58,653 nucleotides of DNA from an uncultured Eubacteriales bacterium. Its GTDB lineage: Bacteria; Bacillota; Clostridia; Oscillospirales; Oscillospiraceae. The notes under the pieces were generated by a model. That model was not told where the DNA came from and made no database searches. It saw only the letters and a program-made list of their open reading frames with translations. Of this stretch, positions 47,046 to 55,803 are shown one piece after another. Positions within the stretch are counted from its first letter, which is position 1; each line of letters begins with the position of its first letter. The position numbers and the translations under genes are program-made. The stretch is from assembly GCA_900545585.1 (NCBI GenBank), contig UQZR01000015.1, positions 1 to 58,653 on the forward strand. Reading direction: 5' to 3'.

Positions 47046-47465
47046 TTAGTTTTCGGCCTTGGTCTCACAGTACAGGCAGCGGTAGGTGCGCGTGCGCTCT
47101 TCGGCCAGCGTGAAGACCTGCGGCAGCTCCTGCTCAACGGAGGTGATGCAGCGGGGATTCTTGCAGCGGATGACGTTGGTGATGCGCTCGGGCAGCTTGA
47201 GCTGGCGCTTTTCGATGCGCTCGCCGTCCTTGATGATGTTGACGGTGATGCCGGGGTCGACATAGCCGATGACGTCCCAGTCAAGGTCGAGCACCTGATC
47301 GATCTTGATGATGTCCTTGCGGCCGAGCTTGCCGCTGGAAACGTTCTTGAGCAGCGCGACAGAGCAGTCGAGCTTGTCAAGGCCGAGGATGTTGTAGAGC
47401 TCCATCGCCTTGCCGGCGGAGATATGGTCGATAACGATACCGTTGGAAATAGCGTCGATGATCAT
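47046..47465 (-). CDS. pyrI: Aspartate carbamoyltransferase regulatory subunit
   Basis: 139 residues. The N-terminal allosteric nucleotide-binding domain (GIVIDHISAGKAMELY) is followed by a zinc domain with CKNPRC and CLYC, which joins the chain to PyrB. It makes the enzyme responsive to CTP/ATP. It is the last gene of the operon, 15 bp after pyrB. Confidence 0.95.
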   Translation of the reverse strand: MIIDAISNGIVIDHISAGKAMELYNILGLDKLDCSVALLKNVSSGKLGRKDIIKIDQVLDLDWDVIGYVDPGITVNIIKDGERIEKRQLKLPERITNVIRCKNPRCITSVEQELPQVFTLAEERTRTYRCLYCETKAEN

Positions 47466-47480
47466 GTGTAAGTCCCTCCC

Positions 47481-48395
47481 TTATTCAATACCAAGCATCT
47501 TGAGGATGAGCGCCATGCGGATGAAGCGGCCGTTGCGGACCTGCTTGAAGTAGCAGGCGCGGGGATCATCGTCCACGGCAACGGAGATCTCGTTCACGCG
47601 CGGCAGCGGGTGCAGGATGCAGAGATCCTTCTTGGCGCTGCGCAGCTTCTCCGGGGTGAGGATGTAGCTGTCCTTCAGGCGGAGGTAGTCTTCCTCGTTG
47701 AAGAAGCGCTCGCGCTGAACGCGGGTCATGTAGAGAATGTCGAGCTCGGGCATGACGGCTTCGAGGTTGGTCGTCTGCTCGTAGGGGATGTTGTTCTTCT
47801 TGAGCGCCTCGCTCTTCACGTAGCTGGGGAGCTTGAGCTCCTCGGGGGAAATGAGAACGATCTTGATGCCGGTGTAGCGGCTCAGGGCGCTGATGAGGGA
47901 GTGGACGGTGCGGCCGAACTTGAGGTCGCCGCAGAAGCCCACGGTCAGGTCGTTGAAGCGCCCCTTTTCACGGTTGATGGTGAGAAGGTCGGTCAGCGTC
48001 TGGGTCGGGTGGTTGTGACCGCCGTCGCCCGCGTTGATGACGGGGACCTCGGAGTGCATGGAGGCGACCAGCGGCGCGCCCTCCTTGGGGTGACGCATGG
48101 CGATGATGTCAGCATAGCAACTGACGGTGCGCACCGTGTCGGAAACGCTCTCGCCCTTGGCGGCGGAAGAGCTGTTTGCGGACGAGAAGCCCAGCACCTT
48201 GCCGCCAAGACCGAGCATCGCGGACTCAAAGCTCAGGCGCGTGCGGGTAGAGGGCTCAAAGAAGAGCGTTGCGAGGATCTTGCCGTCGCACTTGTGTGCG
48301 TAGGCGTCTGGATGGTCGATGATGTCGTTGGCCGTGGCGACCATATCATCGATCTCCTGGGTGGTCAGCTGCAAAATGTCGATCAAATGCTCCAT
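47481..48395 (-). CDS. pyrB: Aspartate carbamoyltransferase catalytic subunit
   Basis: 304 residues. It joins carbamoyl phosphate and aspartate, step 2 of UMP synthesis. FEPSTRTRLSFESAM is the carbamoyl-phosphate site; HPLPRVNEIS and the KGESVSDT block (with the Lys that reaches across subunits) are present. Start ATG 48395, behind a GGAGG that lies inside the end of pyrE; pyrI follows as in PyrBI enzymes. Confidence 0.97.
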   Translation of the reverse strand: MEHLIDILQLTTQEIDDMVATANDIIDHPDAYAHKCDGKILATLFFEPSTRTRLSFESAMLGLGGKVLGFSSANSSSAAKGESVSDTVRTVSCYADIIAMRHPKEGAPLVASMHSEVPVINAGDGGHNHPTQTLTDLLTINREKGRFNDLTVGFCGDLKFGRTVHSLISALSRYTGIKIVLISPEELKLPSYVKSEALKKNNIPYEQTTNLEAVMPELDILYMTRVQRERFFNEEDYLRLKDSYILTPEKLRSAKKDLCILHPLPRVNEISVAVDDDPRACYFKQVRNGRFIRMALILKMLGIE

Positions 48396-48396
48396 G

Positions 48397-49044
48397 TTAG
48401 TTCTTTCCTCCGATCCAAGATTCATCCGACGGGTCGTTGCGGAACTGAATGAGACGCGCAACATCCTCGGGGTGGATATAATTTTGCTTCGCCGCTACGT
48501 CGGCGATGACGTCAAAGTTGGTCAGGCTGTGGTTCTTCACGTTGGCGGCGGCGAGACGGTCAAGGCCCTTCTGCATACCGTAGGTGAAGATGCTCGCAAC
48601 GCCCAGCACCTCCGCGCCCGCTTCGCGCAGGACGCTCACAACGTCCAGAACGCTGCCGCCGGTGGAGATGAGGTCCTCGATGACGACGACCTTCTGGCCC
48701 GGCTCAAGGCGGCCCTCGATCTGGTTCTGGCGGCCGTGGTCCTTGCTGGAAGAGCGCACATAGCCCATGGGGAGGCCCATCATGTGGCCGACGATGGCGG
48801 CGTGGGCGATGCCCGCCGTGCTCGTACCCATCAGCACCTCCACATCGGGATAGTCGGCGCGAATGATCTCGCACAGCGCACTTTCCACCTGCGTGCGTAC
48901 CTCAGGTGCGGTCAGGATCAGGCGGTTGTCGCAGTAGACGGGACTCTTGATGCCGCTGGCCCAGGTGAAGGGCTCGTTCGGGCGAAAGAATACTGCGCGG
49001 ATGGAGAGCAATCCCTCCGCAATGCTGCGTTCCAAATGCTCCAT
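48397..49044 (-). CDS. pyrE: Orotate phosphoribosyltransferase
   Basis: 215 residues. It adds PRPP to orotate (step 5). The PRPP loop VVVIEDLISTGGS and the DHGRQNQIEG-type flexible loop are intact. ATG 49044 is used, with AAAGGAG 11 bases upstream; the TTG 7 codons earlier overlaps that site. It abuts pyrB by one base. Confidence 0.95.
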   Translation of the reverse strand: MEHLERSIAEGLLSIRAVFFRPNEPFTWASGIKSPVYCDNRLILTAPEVRTQVESALCEIIRADYPDVEVLMGTSTAGIAHAAIVGHMMGLPMGYVRSSSKDHGRQNQIEGRLEPGQKVVVIEDLISTGGSVLDVVSVLREAGAEVLGVASIFTYGMQKGLDRLAAANVKNHSLTNFDVIADVAAKQNYIHPEDVARLIQFRNDPSDESWIGGKN

Positions 49045-49069
49045 TTCTATCTCTTCTCCTTTCAAAATG

Positions 49070-49720
49070 TCAGTTTGCTGATAGAATTAGCGTTTCCAAT
49101 GCCTCCGGGGTTTCGGCGATCTGGTCGGCGCCGGCGGCGGTGAGTTCTTCGCGGCTGCCGTAGCCGTAAAGCACGCCGATCACGTCGAGCCCCGCAAGAT
49201 GCGCGCCGATGACGTCGTGCTCGCGGTCGCCGACCATGACGGCGCGGGAAAGATCGTCGCAGCCGGCTGCCTTGAGCGCGGCTTTTACGACGTTCACCTT
49301 TTTCCCCGCTTCCCTGTCGCCCTCGGGTGCGCCGCAGATGGCGTCGAAGTAGGGCGCAAGACCGAAGTGCTCCAGAATGCGCTCAGCCATGATGTCGAGC
49401 TTCGACGTGGCAACGAAAAGGCGCTTGCCCTCGCTTTTGAGATGCGCGAGCAGCGCGGGAATGCCGGGGTAGGGGGCGTTGTCGAGCCAGCCGTCCTGCT
49501 GATAGTATTCGCGGAATTTTGCGACCGCGGCGTCGACATTCTCTGCGCGCACGAAGCGTGCGAAGGTCTCGCTGAGCGGCGGGCCGACGAAGAACGACAG
49601 CTCGCGCCAGTCGCGCTCGATGCCAAATGCGCGCAGGGCATACTGCCCGGCCTTCATGATGCCGGGCCCGGAGTCGGTCAGCGTGCCGTCCAAATCAAAT
49701 AAGATGATGTCGCAGTGCAT
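49070..49720 (-). CDS. HAD-family hydrolase inside the pyr operon
   Basis: 216 residues, HAD subfamily IA. The nucleophile motif is FDLDGTLTDSGPG, followed by a helical cap, LFVATSKLD (motif II), the lysine near EGDREAGKK and VMVGDREHDVIGA (motif IV). It resembles phosphoglycolate phosphatase/5'-nucleotidase-like members. Sitting between pyrF and pyrE with 3- and 25-bp gaps suggests a nucleotide-related phosphatase, for example on UMP or a damaged intermediate (inference). Confidence 0.85.
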   Translation of the reverse strand: MHCDIILFDLDGTLTDSGPGIMKAGQYALRAFGIERDWRELSFFVGPPLSETFARFVRAENVDAAVAKFREYYQQDGWLDNAPYPGIPALLAHLKSEGKRLFVATSKLDIMAERILEHFGLAPYFDAICGAPEGDREAGKKVNVVKAALKAAGCDDLSRAVMVGDREHDVIGAHLAGLDVIGVLYGYGSREELTAAGADQIAETPEALETLILSAN

Positions 49721-49723
49721 GGT

Positions 49724-50422
49724 TTAGCCCACGAACTCGCTGACACAGCGGCGATAGGCTGCGACAGGATCCTCCGCCTGCGTGATGGGGCGACCGACGA
49801 CGATGTAGTCCGAGCCGATCTCGCGCGCCTTTGCGGGCGTGGTGATGCGCACCTGGTCGTCCGCCTTTGCGTCAGCAAAGCGGATGCCGGGGGTGACGGT
49901 GAGAAAGTTCTTCGTGCAGGTCTCGTGGATGCGGCCGGCTTCAAGCGGGGAGCAGACCACGCCGTCGAGACCGGCGAGTCTTGCGTTTTTGGCATAGTCG
50001 ATGACCACATTCTCAAGCGGGGCGTGAATGCCGATCTCTTCCTCCATGCTCTGCTGGCTGGTGGAGGTGAGCTGCGTGACAGCGATGAGGAGCGGGCGCG
50101 TACCATCCACGCGGGTGAGTCCCTCAAGCGCAGCGCTCATCATGGCGCGCGTACCTGCGGCGTGGAGGTTGACCATATCCACATTGAGGGAGGAGAGCAC
50201 GGCCATGGCCTTTTTCACGGTATTGGGGATGTCGTGCAGTTTGAGATCGAGGAAGATCTTGTGGCCGCGAGCCTTGATCTCGCGCACGATCGCGGGGCCT
50301 TCGGCGTAGAAAAGCTCCATGCCGATCTTCACAAAGGGCTTTTCGCCGGTGAAGCGGTCAAGAAACGCGAGGGTCTTTTCCTTGCTGTCGAAATCCAGCG
50401 CAATGATAACGTCCTTACCCAT
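49724..50422 (-). CDS. pyrF: Orotidine 5'-phosphate decarboxylase
   Basis: 232 residues. It decarboxylates OMP to UMP, the last step. IIALDFDS starts the barrel, and DLKLHDIPNTV carries the catalytic Asp-Lys-Asp array. ATG 50422 with AGGAGGTG 8 bases ahead; the GTG at 50431 overlaps this site. It overlaps pyrD by 8 bp. Confidence 0.95.
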   Translation of the reverse strand: MGKDVIIALDFDSKEKTLAFLDRFTGEKPFVKIGMELFYAEGPAIVREIKARGHKIFLDLKLHDIPNTVKKAMAVLSSLNVDMVNLHAAGTRAMMSAALEGLTRVDGTRPLLIAVTQLTSTSQQSMEEEIGIHAPLENVVIDYAKNARLAGLDGVVCSPLEAGRIHETCTKNFLTVTPGIRFADAKADDQVRITTPAKAREIGSDYIVVGRPITQAEDPVAAYRRCVSEFVG

Positions 50423-51332
50423 GGTGGGCACCTCCTATGATGTCGTTCAAATCGTTGATGTTGTATTTCTGCATGACGCGGGGCAGGTCCTCGACGATGC
50501 GGCGGCAGGCGAAGGGATTGACAAGGTTGGCGGCGCCTACCTCGACCGCCGTTGCGCCCGCGAGCATCAGCTCGATGACGTCCTCGGCGCTCATCACACC
50601 GCCGAGACCGACGATGGGGATGCGCACCGCTTCGTAGACCTGCCAGACCATGCGCACGGCGAGCGGGAAGATCGCGGGGCCGGACATACCGCCCGTGCTG
50701 TTGGCAAGAAGCGGCTTTCTCGTTTTGAGATCGAGCCGCATGCCCATCACGGTGTTGATGAGGCTGATGCCGTCCGCGCCTGCGTCCTCGCAGGCCCTGG
50801 CAATGTCCGCAATGCTTGTGACGTTGGGCGAGAGCTTGACGATGATGGGCTTTTTGACCGCGTCTTTCACCGCGCGCGTGACCGCTGCGGCAGCCTTCGG
50901 GTCAGTGCCGAAGCTCATGCCGCCGCCGTGGACGTTGGGGCAGGAGATGTTCACCTCAAGCCAGCCAACCTGCGGACAGGTGTCGAGCTTCTGGCAGACC
51001 TCGACGTATTCATCGAGCGAAAAGCCGCTGACATTTGCCATGACAGGCTTGCGGAAAACGCGCGCGAGCTTGGGAAGCTCCTCGGCGATAACCGCGTCCA
51101 CACCGGGGTTCTGAAGGCCCACGGCGTTGAGCATACCGCTTTGCATCTCAGCGATGCGCGGCTGGGGATTGCCAAGGCGCGGCTCGCGCGTCGTTCCCTT
51201 AAAGGAGAACGTGCCGAGGCAGTTGATATCGTAGAGCTCTGCGAACTCGTGGCCGTAGCCGAAGGTACCGCTTGCGGGAATAATAGGGTTATCGAGCGGA
51301 AGAGAGCAGAGCGTGACGTTCGTTTTTACCAT
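50415..51332 (-). CDS. pyrD: Dihydroorotate dehydrogenase B, catalytic subunit
   Basis: 305 residues, class 1B enzyme: an FMN barrel with GTFGYGHEF near the start, LEVNISCPNVHGGG with the active-site Cys, and GLGGVMSAEDVIEL at the phosphate site. It pairs with PyrK and passes electrons to NAD+ rather than quinone, as expected for a strict anaerobe. It overlaps pyrK by 7 bp. Confidence 0.95.
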   Translation of the reverse strand: MVKTNVTLCSLPLDNPIIPASGTFGYGHEFAELYDINCLGTFSFKGTTREPRLGNPQPRIAEMQSGMLNAVGLQNPGVDAVIAEELPKLARVFRKPVMANVSGFSLDEYVEVCQKLDTCPQVGWLEVNISCPNVHGGGMSFGTDPKAAAAVTRAVKDAVKKPIIVKLSPNVTSIADIARACEDAGADGISLINTVMGMRLDLKTRKPLLANSTGGMSGPAIFPLAVRMVWQVYEAVRIPIVGLGGVMSAEDVIELMLAGATAVEVGAANLVNPFACRRIVEDLPRVMQKYNINDLNDIIGGAHHG

Positions 51333-52054
51333 TTGATCTCATCCCTCCCGAATACGGGGCCTTCACGGCAGACGCGCCTGGGGCCGTTCACTGTGTCGAT
51401 CGTGCAGCCCATGCACGCGCCGAAGCCGCAGCCCATGCGCGCTTCCAGACTGATCTGACCGGGCTTGTCCGTCTTTGCGCAGAGCGCCTTGAGCATCGGC
51501 ATCGGCCCGCAGGCGCAGACGGCGTCGAACCGCTCGGGCAGCGCGTCGGTCACAAAGCCGCGTGTGCCGCGGCTGCCGTCCGCCGTTGCGATGACGGTCT
51601 GCACGCCGAGCGCCTTGAATTCATTTTCGTAAAAAACATCCTCCGCAGTGTTGAAACCCAGAACGGCGACGGGCGTTTTGCCCGCGGCAAGAAGGCGCTT
51701 TGAAAGACCGAAGAGCGGCGCGGCACCGATGCCGCCGCCCGCAAGGAGCGTCGTTTCGCCGCAGGCGGCAACGTTAAAGCCGTTGCCGAGACCCGAGAGC
51801 GCATCGAGCGCCTGCCCCGGCGTGCAGCGGGAGAGCCAGTCCGTTCCGCCGCCGACGACTTTATAAAGGAGCGTGACGCTCTTTTCGTCCCAGTCGCAGA
51901 TGGAGATGGGCCTGCGCAGGAAGAAACCGGGCAGACGAAGGTCGAGGAACTGGCCCGGCGCGGTGATGGCCGAGGTGTCGCCCTCGAGCTTCAAGCGGTA
52001 GACGCCCGAGGCAATGAGGGCGTTCTCCGCGATGGTGTAAGTTACTTCGATCAA
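51326..52054 (-). CDS. pyrK: Dihydroorotate dehydrogenase B, electron-transfer subunit
   Basis: 242 residues. FAD/NAD-binding reductase fold with RRPISIC and GGGIGAAPLF, then the [2Fe-2S] Cys cluster GCGFGACMGC and a further Cys in RRVCREGP. The start is a TTG at 52054, placed 8 bases after GGAGG and overlapping the pyrC stop (TTGA). Together with PyrD it oxidises dihydroorotate with NAD+. Confidence 0.94.
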   Translation of the reverse strand: MIEVTYTIAENALIASGVYRLKLEGDTSAITAPGQFLDLRLPGFFLRRPISICDWDEKSVTLLYKVVGGGTDWLSRCTPGQALDALSGLGNGFNVAACGETTLLAGGGIGAAPLFGLSKRLLAAGKTPVAVLGFNTAEDVFYENEFKALGVQTVIATADGSRGTRGFVTDALPERFDAVCACGPMPMLKALCAKTDKPGQISLEARMGCGFGACMGCTIDTVNGPRRVCREGPVFGRDEIKW

Positions 52055-53322
52055 AGCATGTCCTCCTTCCAGACGATCTCGCCGCCGATCATCGTCAGCT
52101 TGCACGCACCGGTGAGGCACGTGCCGGCGAAGGGCGTTGCGCGCCCCATGGTCAAAAATGTTTCGGGGTCGACGGTATAGGTTCTGTTGAGGTCAAATAC
52201 GGTCAGGTCGGCGGGCTGGCCGACGGCGATCTCCGTGCCGCAGCCGAAGCGGCGCATCGGAGAGGTGTGCATCAGCTCGACGAGCTTTTCAAGCGGCAGG
52301 ATCCTCTTTTTCACAAGATGCGTGTAGCTTGCGGCAAAGGACGTTTCCAGTCCGACAACGCCCATGGCGCTCTTTTCAAGGCCTTTGCTCTTTTCCTCGC
52401 GGCTGTGGGGCGCGTGGTCGGTGATGAGCATGTCGATCGTCCCGTCCAGAAGACCCTCGATGAGCGCGTCGCGGTCGGCCTGATCGCGCAGGGGAGGATT
52501 CATCTTGAATCGTCCGTCCTCCTGTAGATCGTCCTGCGTGAAGGCGAGATAGTGCGGCGCTGTTTCGCATGTCACGTCCACGCCGCGGCGCTTGGCCGCG
52601 CGGATGACCTCGACGCTTTCCTTGGTCGAAACGTGGCAGACGTGGTAGGCGCAGCCCGTTTCCCCGGCAAGCTTCACGTCGCGTGCGATCTGACCCCACT
52701 CGCTCTCCGAGCAGATGCCGCGGTGCCCGTGGGCGCGGGCATACGCGCCGTCGTGGATGTAGCCGCCGCGAAGCAGGGCGTTGTCCTCGCAGTGCGCGGC
52801 AAGGATCTTGCCGAGACGGCGGCACTCGGCCATCGCCTGGCGCATCATGCTCTCGGACTGCACGCCGCGCCCGTCGTCGGAAAAGGCGATGACGTCTGGT
52901 GCCATGCCCGCAAGGTCTGCAAGCTGCTCGCCCTTTTCACCGACCGTGATCGCCCCGTAGGGATGGACATGAACGAGGGCGTCCTTCTCGATGAGCGCGC
53001 GCTGGAGCGCAAGCGATTCGACGCAGTCGGGCACGGGGTTCAGGTTCGGCATGGCGGCAACGTGAGCGAAGCCGCCGTGCGCGGCGGCCAGTGTGCCGGA
53101 GCGGATGGTTTCCTTATAAAAAAATCCCGGCTCACGAAGATGAACATGAACATCAACGAAACCGGGAAACAAAACCATATTAGAAATATCAATAACAATA
53201 GTATCATCGGAAGGGGAAACACCATCACCAATAGAAACGATCTTTCCGTCCGAAAGAAACACGTCCGCCAAATGAAACACGCCCTGCGAGAAAAACTTTG
53301 CATTCTTCAGAAGATAGCGCAT
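52051..53322 (-). CDS. pyrC: Dihydroorotase
   Basis: 423 residues, class I (type with DVHVHLREPG zinc motif and ITDHAPHSREEK). Closes carbamoyl aspartate to dihydroorotate (step 3). First gene of the operon. ATG 53322 is chosen: AAGGAGG lies 8 bases upstream, whereas ATG 53328 is only 2 bases from it. The upstream in-frame extension crosses the promoter and is not translated. Confidence 0.95.
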   Translation of the reverse strand: MRYLLKNAKFFSQGVFHLADVFLSDGKIVSIGDGVSPSDDTIVIDISNMVLFPGFVDVHVHLREPGFFYKETIRSGTLAAAHGGFAHVAAMPNLNPVPDCVESLALQRALIEKDALVHVHPYGAITVGEKGEQLADLAGMAPDVIAFSDDGRGVQSESMMRQAMAECRRLGKILAAHCEDNALLRGGYIHDGAYARAHGHRGICSESEWGQIARDVKLAGETGCAYHVCHVSTKESVEVIRAAKRRGVDVTCETAPHYLAFTQDDLQEDGRFKMNPPLRDQADRDALIEGLLDGTIDMLITDHAPHSREEKSKGLEKSAMGVVGLETSFAASYTHLVKKRILPLEKLVELMHTSPMRRFGCGTEIAVGQPADLTVFDLNRTYTVDPETFLTMGRATPFAGTCLTGACKLTMIGGEIVWKEDML

Positions 53323-53353
53323 TTTCATTTCCTCCTTGTGTTGTTTTCGGTGC

Positions 53354-53382
53354 ATTATACGGGATAATCTGACGAATGTCAA
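53354..53382 (-). promoter_or_regulatory. Consensus promoter of the pyr operon
   Basis: Minus strand TTGACA (53382-53377), 17 bp, TATAAT (53359-53354): perfect at both hexamers. The leader to pyrC is only about 25 nt, so there is no room for a PyrR-type attenuator. Confidence 0.88.
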
Positions 53383-53738
53383 GAGCAAAAGCTTCGGGAA
53401 AACGACACGGTAAAAAAAGAAATGAGAAAGTATGCAGCCTTGCCCTGCCGCACCGTGCAGCGCGTATTTCTGCGGCGGCGAAGGGACGGGAAAAATCTGC
53501 GGAACTTGGTGAAAAGTGCTGAATTTCACCAGGATGTCTTTGAAGAAAGAGCGTACTTTTCAACGAAAATTTGCCCCGTGCTGGAAAATGTAAAATTATG
53601 CGGTTGACGATCGGGATGGAGGTTCTTATACTGAGGCCAACCTGGTTCTATGAACGGAGAACCACAACAATGAAGAGCATTTTTTTCTGCTTGTTCTGCG
53701 CTTGTCAACGCCGGGCGGAACGATGGGAGGAACCGCGC
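53383..53738. other. Gene-free stretch between pyr promoter and decayed locus
   Basis: No credible gene. A plus-strand TTGACG-N17-TATACT (from about 53603) looks like a promoter but faces into the antisense side of the decayed locus. Composition is mixed. Confidence 0.5.
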
Positions 53739-53864
53739 TTACCCGGCAAGAAGGCTGCCGCCAGCGGCGATCCCCAAAAGCAGGGCAAGCACCGCCGCCA
53801 AAGCAGCCGCCCTCCGTTTCCCCACCGGTCTCATTTTCTTTGCGCGGTAATGCGTTTCTTCCAT
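53739..53864 (-). CDS. Possible remnant: 41-residue basic/hydrophobic peptide
   Basis: Basic N terminus (HYRAKKMRPVGKRRAAA) then a hydrophobic stretch AALAAVLALLLGIAAGG and an immediate stop. It starts 6 bases after the pseudogene stop with AGGTAAGG upstream, so it may be the truncated signal-anchor of a second gene of the same former operon. Confidence 0.35.
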   Translation of the reverse strand: MEETHYRAKKMRPVGKRRAAALAAVLALLLGIAAGGSLLAG

Positions 53865-53870
53865 CTATCC

Positions 53871-54678
53871 TTACCTCAAGCTGATATAGGGCTCAGGCTC
53901 CGCAAGAACAGCGTCATCCTGTGCGACGTATTCGGTCCAGGTATTCCGCACCCGAACGTCTCCGCCTTCAAACGCGCGGCTTTCATCCGCAAGGAGGGGC
54001 GCCATGTGCTTCGCCGCAGCCAGACAGGTCACGGTGAAGGTATCCTCGTCCCGGACCGCCTCCCTGTCCCGCGTGACCTTCGTCAGGGTATACGTCCCGT
54101 GATCCTCCTGCACTTCCATGGCGATGCCGCTGACTACCGGCAGAGAGCCCCGGTTAAACGGTGTAAAGCCGCCCTCGCAGCCCTCCACAAAGGCTTTGAC
54201 GGTCTCCTCAGAATCGTCTCCGGACTCACGGAGCTGGCTGTCAAACGCCTTATACGCCTGCGCCGCGCTGTACTCTCCCGCGATCATTTTGGAGACCACG
54301 TCCTGCGAAGAGGTAGGTATTGTAAACGGCACCCGCCTCGTTGCTGGTGGAGAGATCCATCAGGCTGTCCTTCAGCGGCTGTGCGTCATGAAGAGAAAAC
54401 CGGCAGCAGGTGATCACATCCGGCAGCCCACCGTTTTCATTGAGAAATTTGTAGAAATCCAGATCGTTGTTTCCCACCACAAATTCCACGTCCACGTCCG
54501 GGAGCTGAGCCTGAACGTAGGGGGCGTACTTTCCCTACAGGTTCGCCGTCCACAAATACACCCGGATGGGTTCTACCTCATCCTCCGCGGTCCTCCCGGC
54601 GCAGCCCGCCAGAAGGGAAACGCTCATCGCCAGTGTCAGCAGCAGCGCAGCCATACGTCTCCATGTTCTTTCTTTCAT
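53871..54678 (-). pseudogene. Decayed solute-binding lipoprotein
   Basis: The N terminus (MKERTWRRMAALLLTLAMSV, then LLAGC) is a clear lipoprotein signal. The frame then meets a TAG at 54537-54535 (after RVYLWTANL), continues with FVVGNNDLDFYKFLNENGGL and breaks at about 54305-54325. It resumes in another frame (SSQDVVSKMIAGEYSAAQAYKAF). Total length, about 270 codons, is well below the usual 400-450, so a central part has been deleted as well. Family: extracellular solute-binding protein type 1. A probable c-di-GMP riboswitch and terminator lie upstream. Confidence 0.75.
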
Positions 54679-54729
54679 AGGCCATCGTCCCTTCAAAAAA
54701 ATCAGTTCTACCCGCTTGTTTCTGCCCTC

Positions 54730-54776
54730 AAAAAAACACCTTCAGGACGTGGAACACCCACATCCGAAAGTGTTTT
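54730..54776 (-). terminator. Hairpin terminator in the leader of the decayed gene
   Basis: Interrupted stem of AAACAC..GGACGTGG with CCCACATCC..GTGTTT, loop AACA; on the minus strand it is followed by a run of seven T. It could be the expression platform or end of the riboswitch transcript. Confidence 0.7.
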
Positions 54777-54929
54777 GTGCTCAGTATATCCGGTTTTGGA
54801 CACCGCAAGTACGCAGAGAGGTCTCTGTGCAGCTTTGATCGATCCTGCCGCCAAATTGCTCCGTGCCTGTCTGCTCCTGCGTTTCAAAAATCCGCAAAGC
54901 AGCGGGTCCGGCAAAAATGACGGCGGCCC

Positions 54930-55006
54930 GTTGCCGGCAGCCGGCTGACCCGGTGAGGCCCTTTAGCTTTATGTCACCGGCTTGCGCCGGGTTTGCCTGC
55001 GATTTA
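54930..55006 (-). promoter_or_regulatory. Probable c-di-GMP-I (GEMM) riboswitch
   Basis: Minus-strand sequence has the class hallmarks in order: GCAGGCAAACC, a hairpin CCCGGC-GCAA-GCCGGT with GNRA loop, GACATAAAGCTAAAGGGCC and a second arm closing with CAGCCGGCTGCCG. The core differs from consensus (GACATAAAGC for GACGCAAAGC). It lies directly after a good promoter. A covariance search would settle it. Confidence 0.75.
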
Positions 55007-55013
55007 CTGACGA

Positions 55014-55042
55014 ATAGTAACATAGCCTTGTACGGTTGACAA
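55014..55042 (-). promoter_or_regulatory. Promoter of riboswitch transcript
   Basis: Minus strand TTGTCA (55042-55037), 17 bp, TACTAT (55019-55014), immediately upstream of the GEMM-like element. Confidence 0.7.
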
Positions 55043-55262
55043 GGGTTTGTTAGGAAATACGTATTTTCGGCACCGAATACAAAGTGGCTATCGCCAACCA
55101 GGCCGAGTGCTTGACCGAACTTTGTGGCTCTGCGTTGGTACATGGGAGGGGGATATCGACTCTCTGGGGGCAAATGTATGAGCTGGTGTTGCGAGAATGG
55201 TCGTAGCATTTGGTGACCAGCTTCGTGACGAAACCTTTAAGGAGAGGGGTGGCTAATTTATC
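55043..55262. other. Junction between riboswitch locus and recombinase remnant
   Basis: No intact gene. On the plus strand an open stretch reads KVAIANQAECLTELCGSALV and ends at a stop near 55200; it may be the tail of a lost mobile-element gene. AAGGAGAGGGG precedes the recombinase remnant's ATG. Confidence 0.4.
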
Positions 55263-55777
55263 ATGGACGATTTTATCCCCATCAAGAATATCATGAACGA
55301 GCTGTATGCCAAGGATATCAGCCGCAAGGTACGGTCTGCGCACAATACACGAGGGAGGGCCGGCGAGCCGCTCGCTCAACCCCCATACGGATATGTGAAA
55401 GACCCGCAGGACAAGAAGCGCTGGATCATCGACCCGGAGACTGCATCGGTCGTCAGGGAGATTTTCAAGCTGTATTTGGACGGCAACGGCGAGGACACCA
55501 TTGCAAGGATCATGCAGGAGGAGCAGCATCTGATGTGTACGAAACGCAGGGGACGGGCAAAAACAAAACCCAACGACTTGTCATCTGCTACAAGTTCGTC
55601 GGGTATCTGGATATTGATCCCACGCAGTGCCATCCGGACTACAATGCCGACATCCGTGAGGGTGTCGCCATTGAGTATGTTTCCTGCGAGCCGTCGGACA
55701 GTCTGAAAGAGCTGTTCTCGGAGGGATACAACGCGGATGATGATTCTTTTGCGGGAGCAGAAACGGAGCAGGCGTAA
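55263..55777 (+). pseudogene. Serine recombinase remnant
   Basis: DDFIPIKNIMNELYAKDISR, QPPYGYVKDPQDKKRWIID and ETASVVREIFKLYLDGNGED match the recombinase domain of large serine integrases. The catalytic N-terminal resolvase domain (with its serine) is missing. After about 55530 the frame shifts, and YKFVGYLDI with REGVAIEYVSCEP (to 55777) resembles the C-terminal tail, so the central part is lost too. Inactive relic. Confidence 0.75.
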
Positions 55778-55803
55778 ACCCGCTCCGGACACGATAATAA
55801 AGA

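Noticed and set aside
53323..53354. PyrR attenuator or uracil riboswitch before pyrC
   Set aside because: Only about 25 nt separate the start site from pyrC and no hairpin pair fits.
53571..54413. 280-codon plus-strand frame
   Set aside because: Antisense to the decayed lipoprotein, which is recognisable on the minus strand.
54781..55209. 142-codon minus-strand frame over the riboswitch
   Set aside because: It reads straight through the GEMM-like aptamer and promoter, as expected for a non-coding leader translated by chance.
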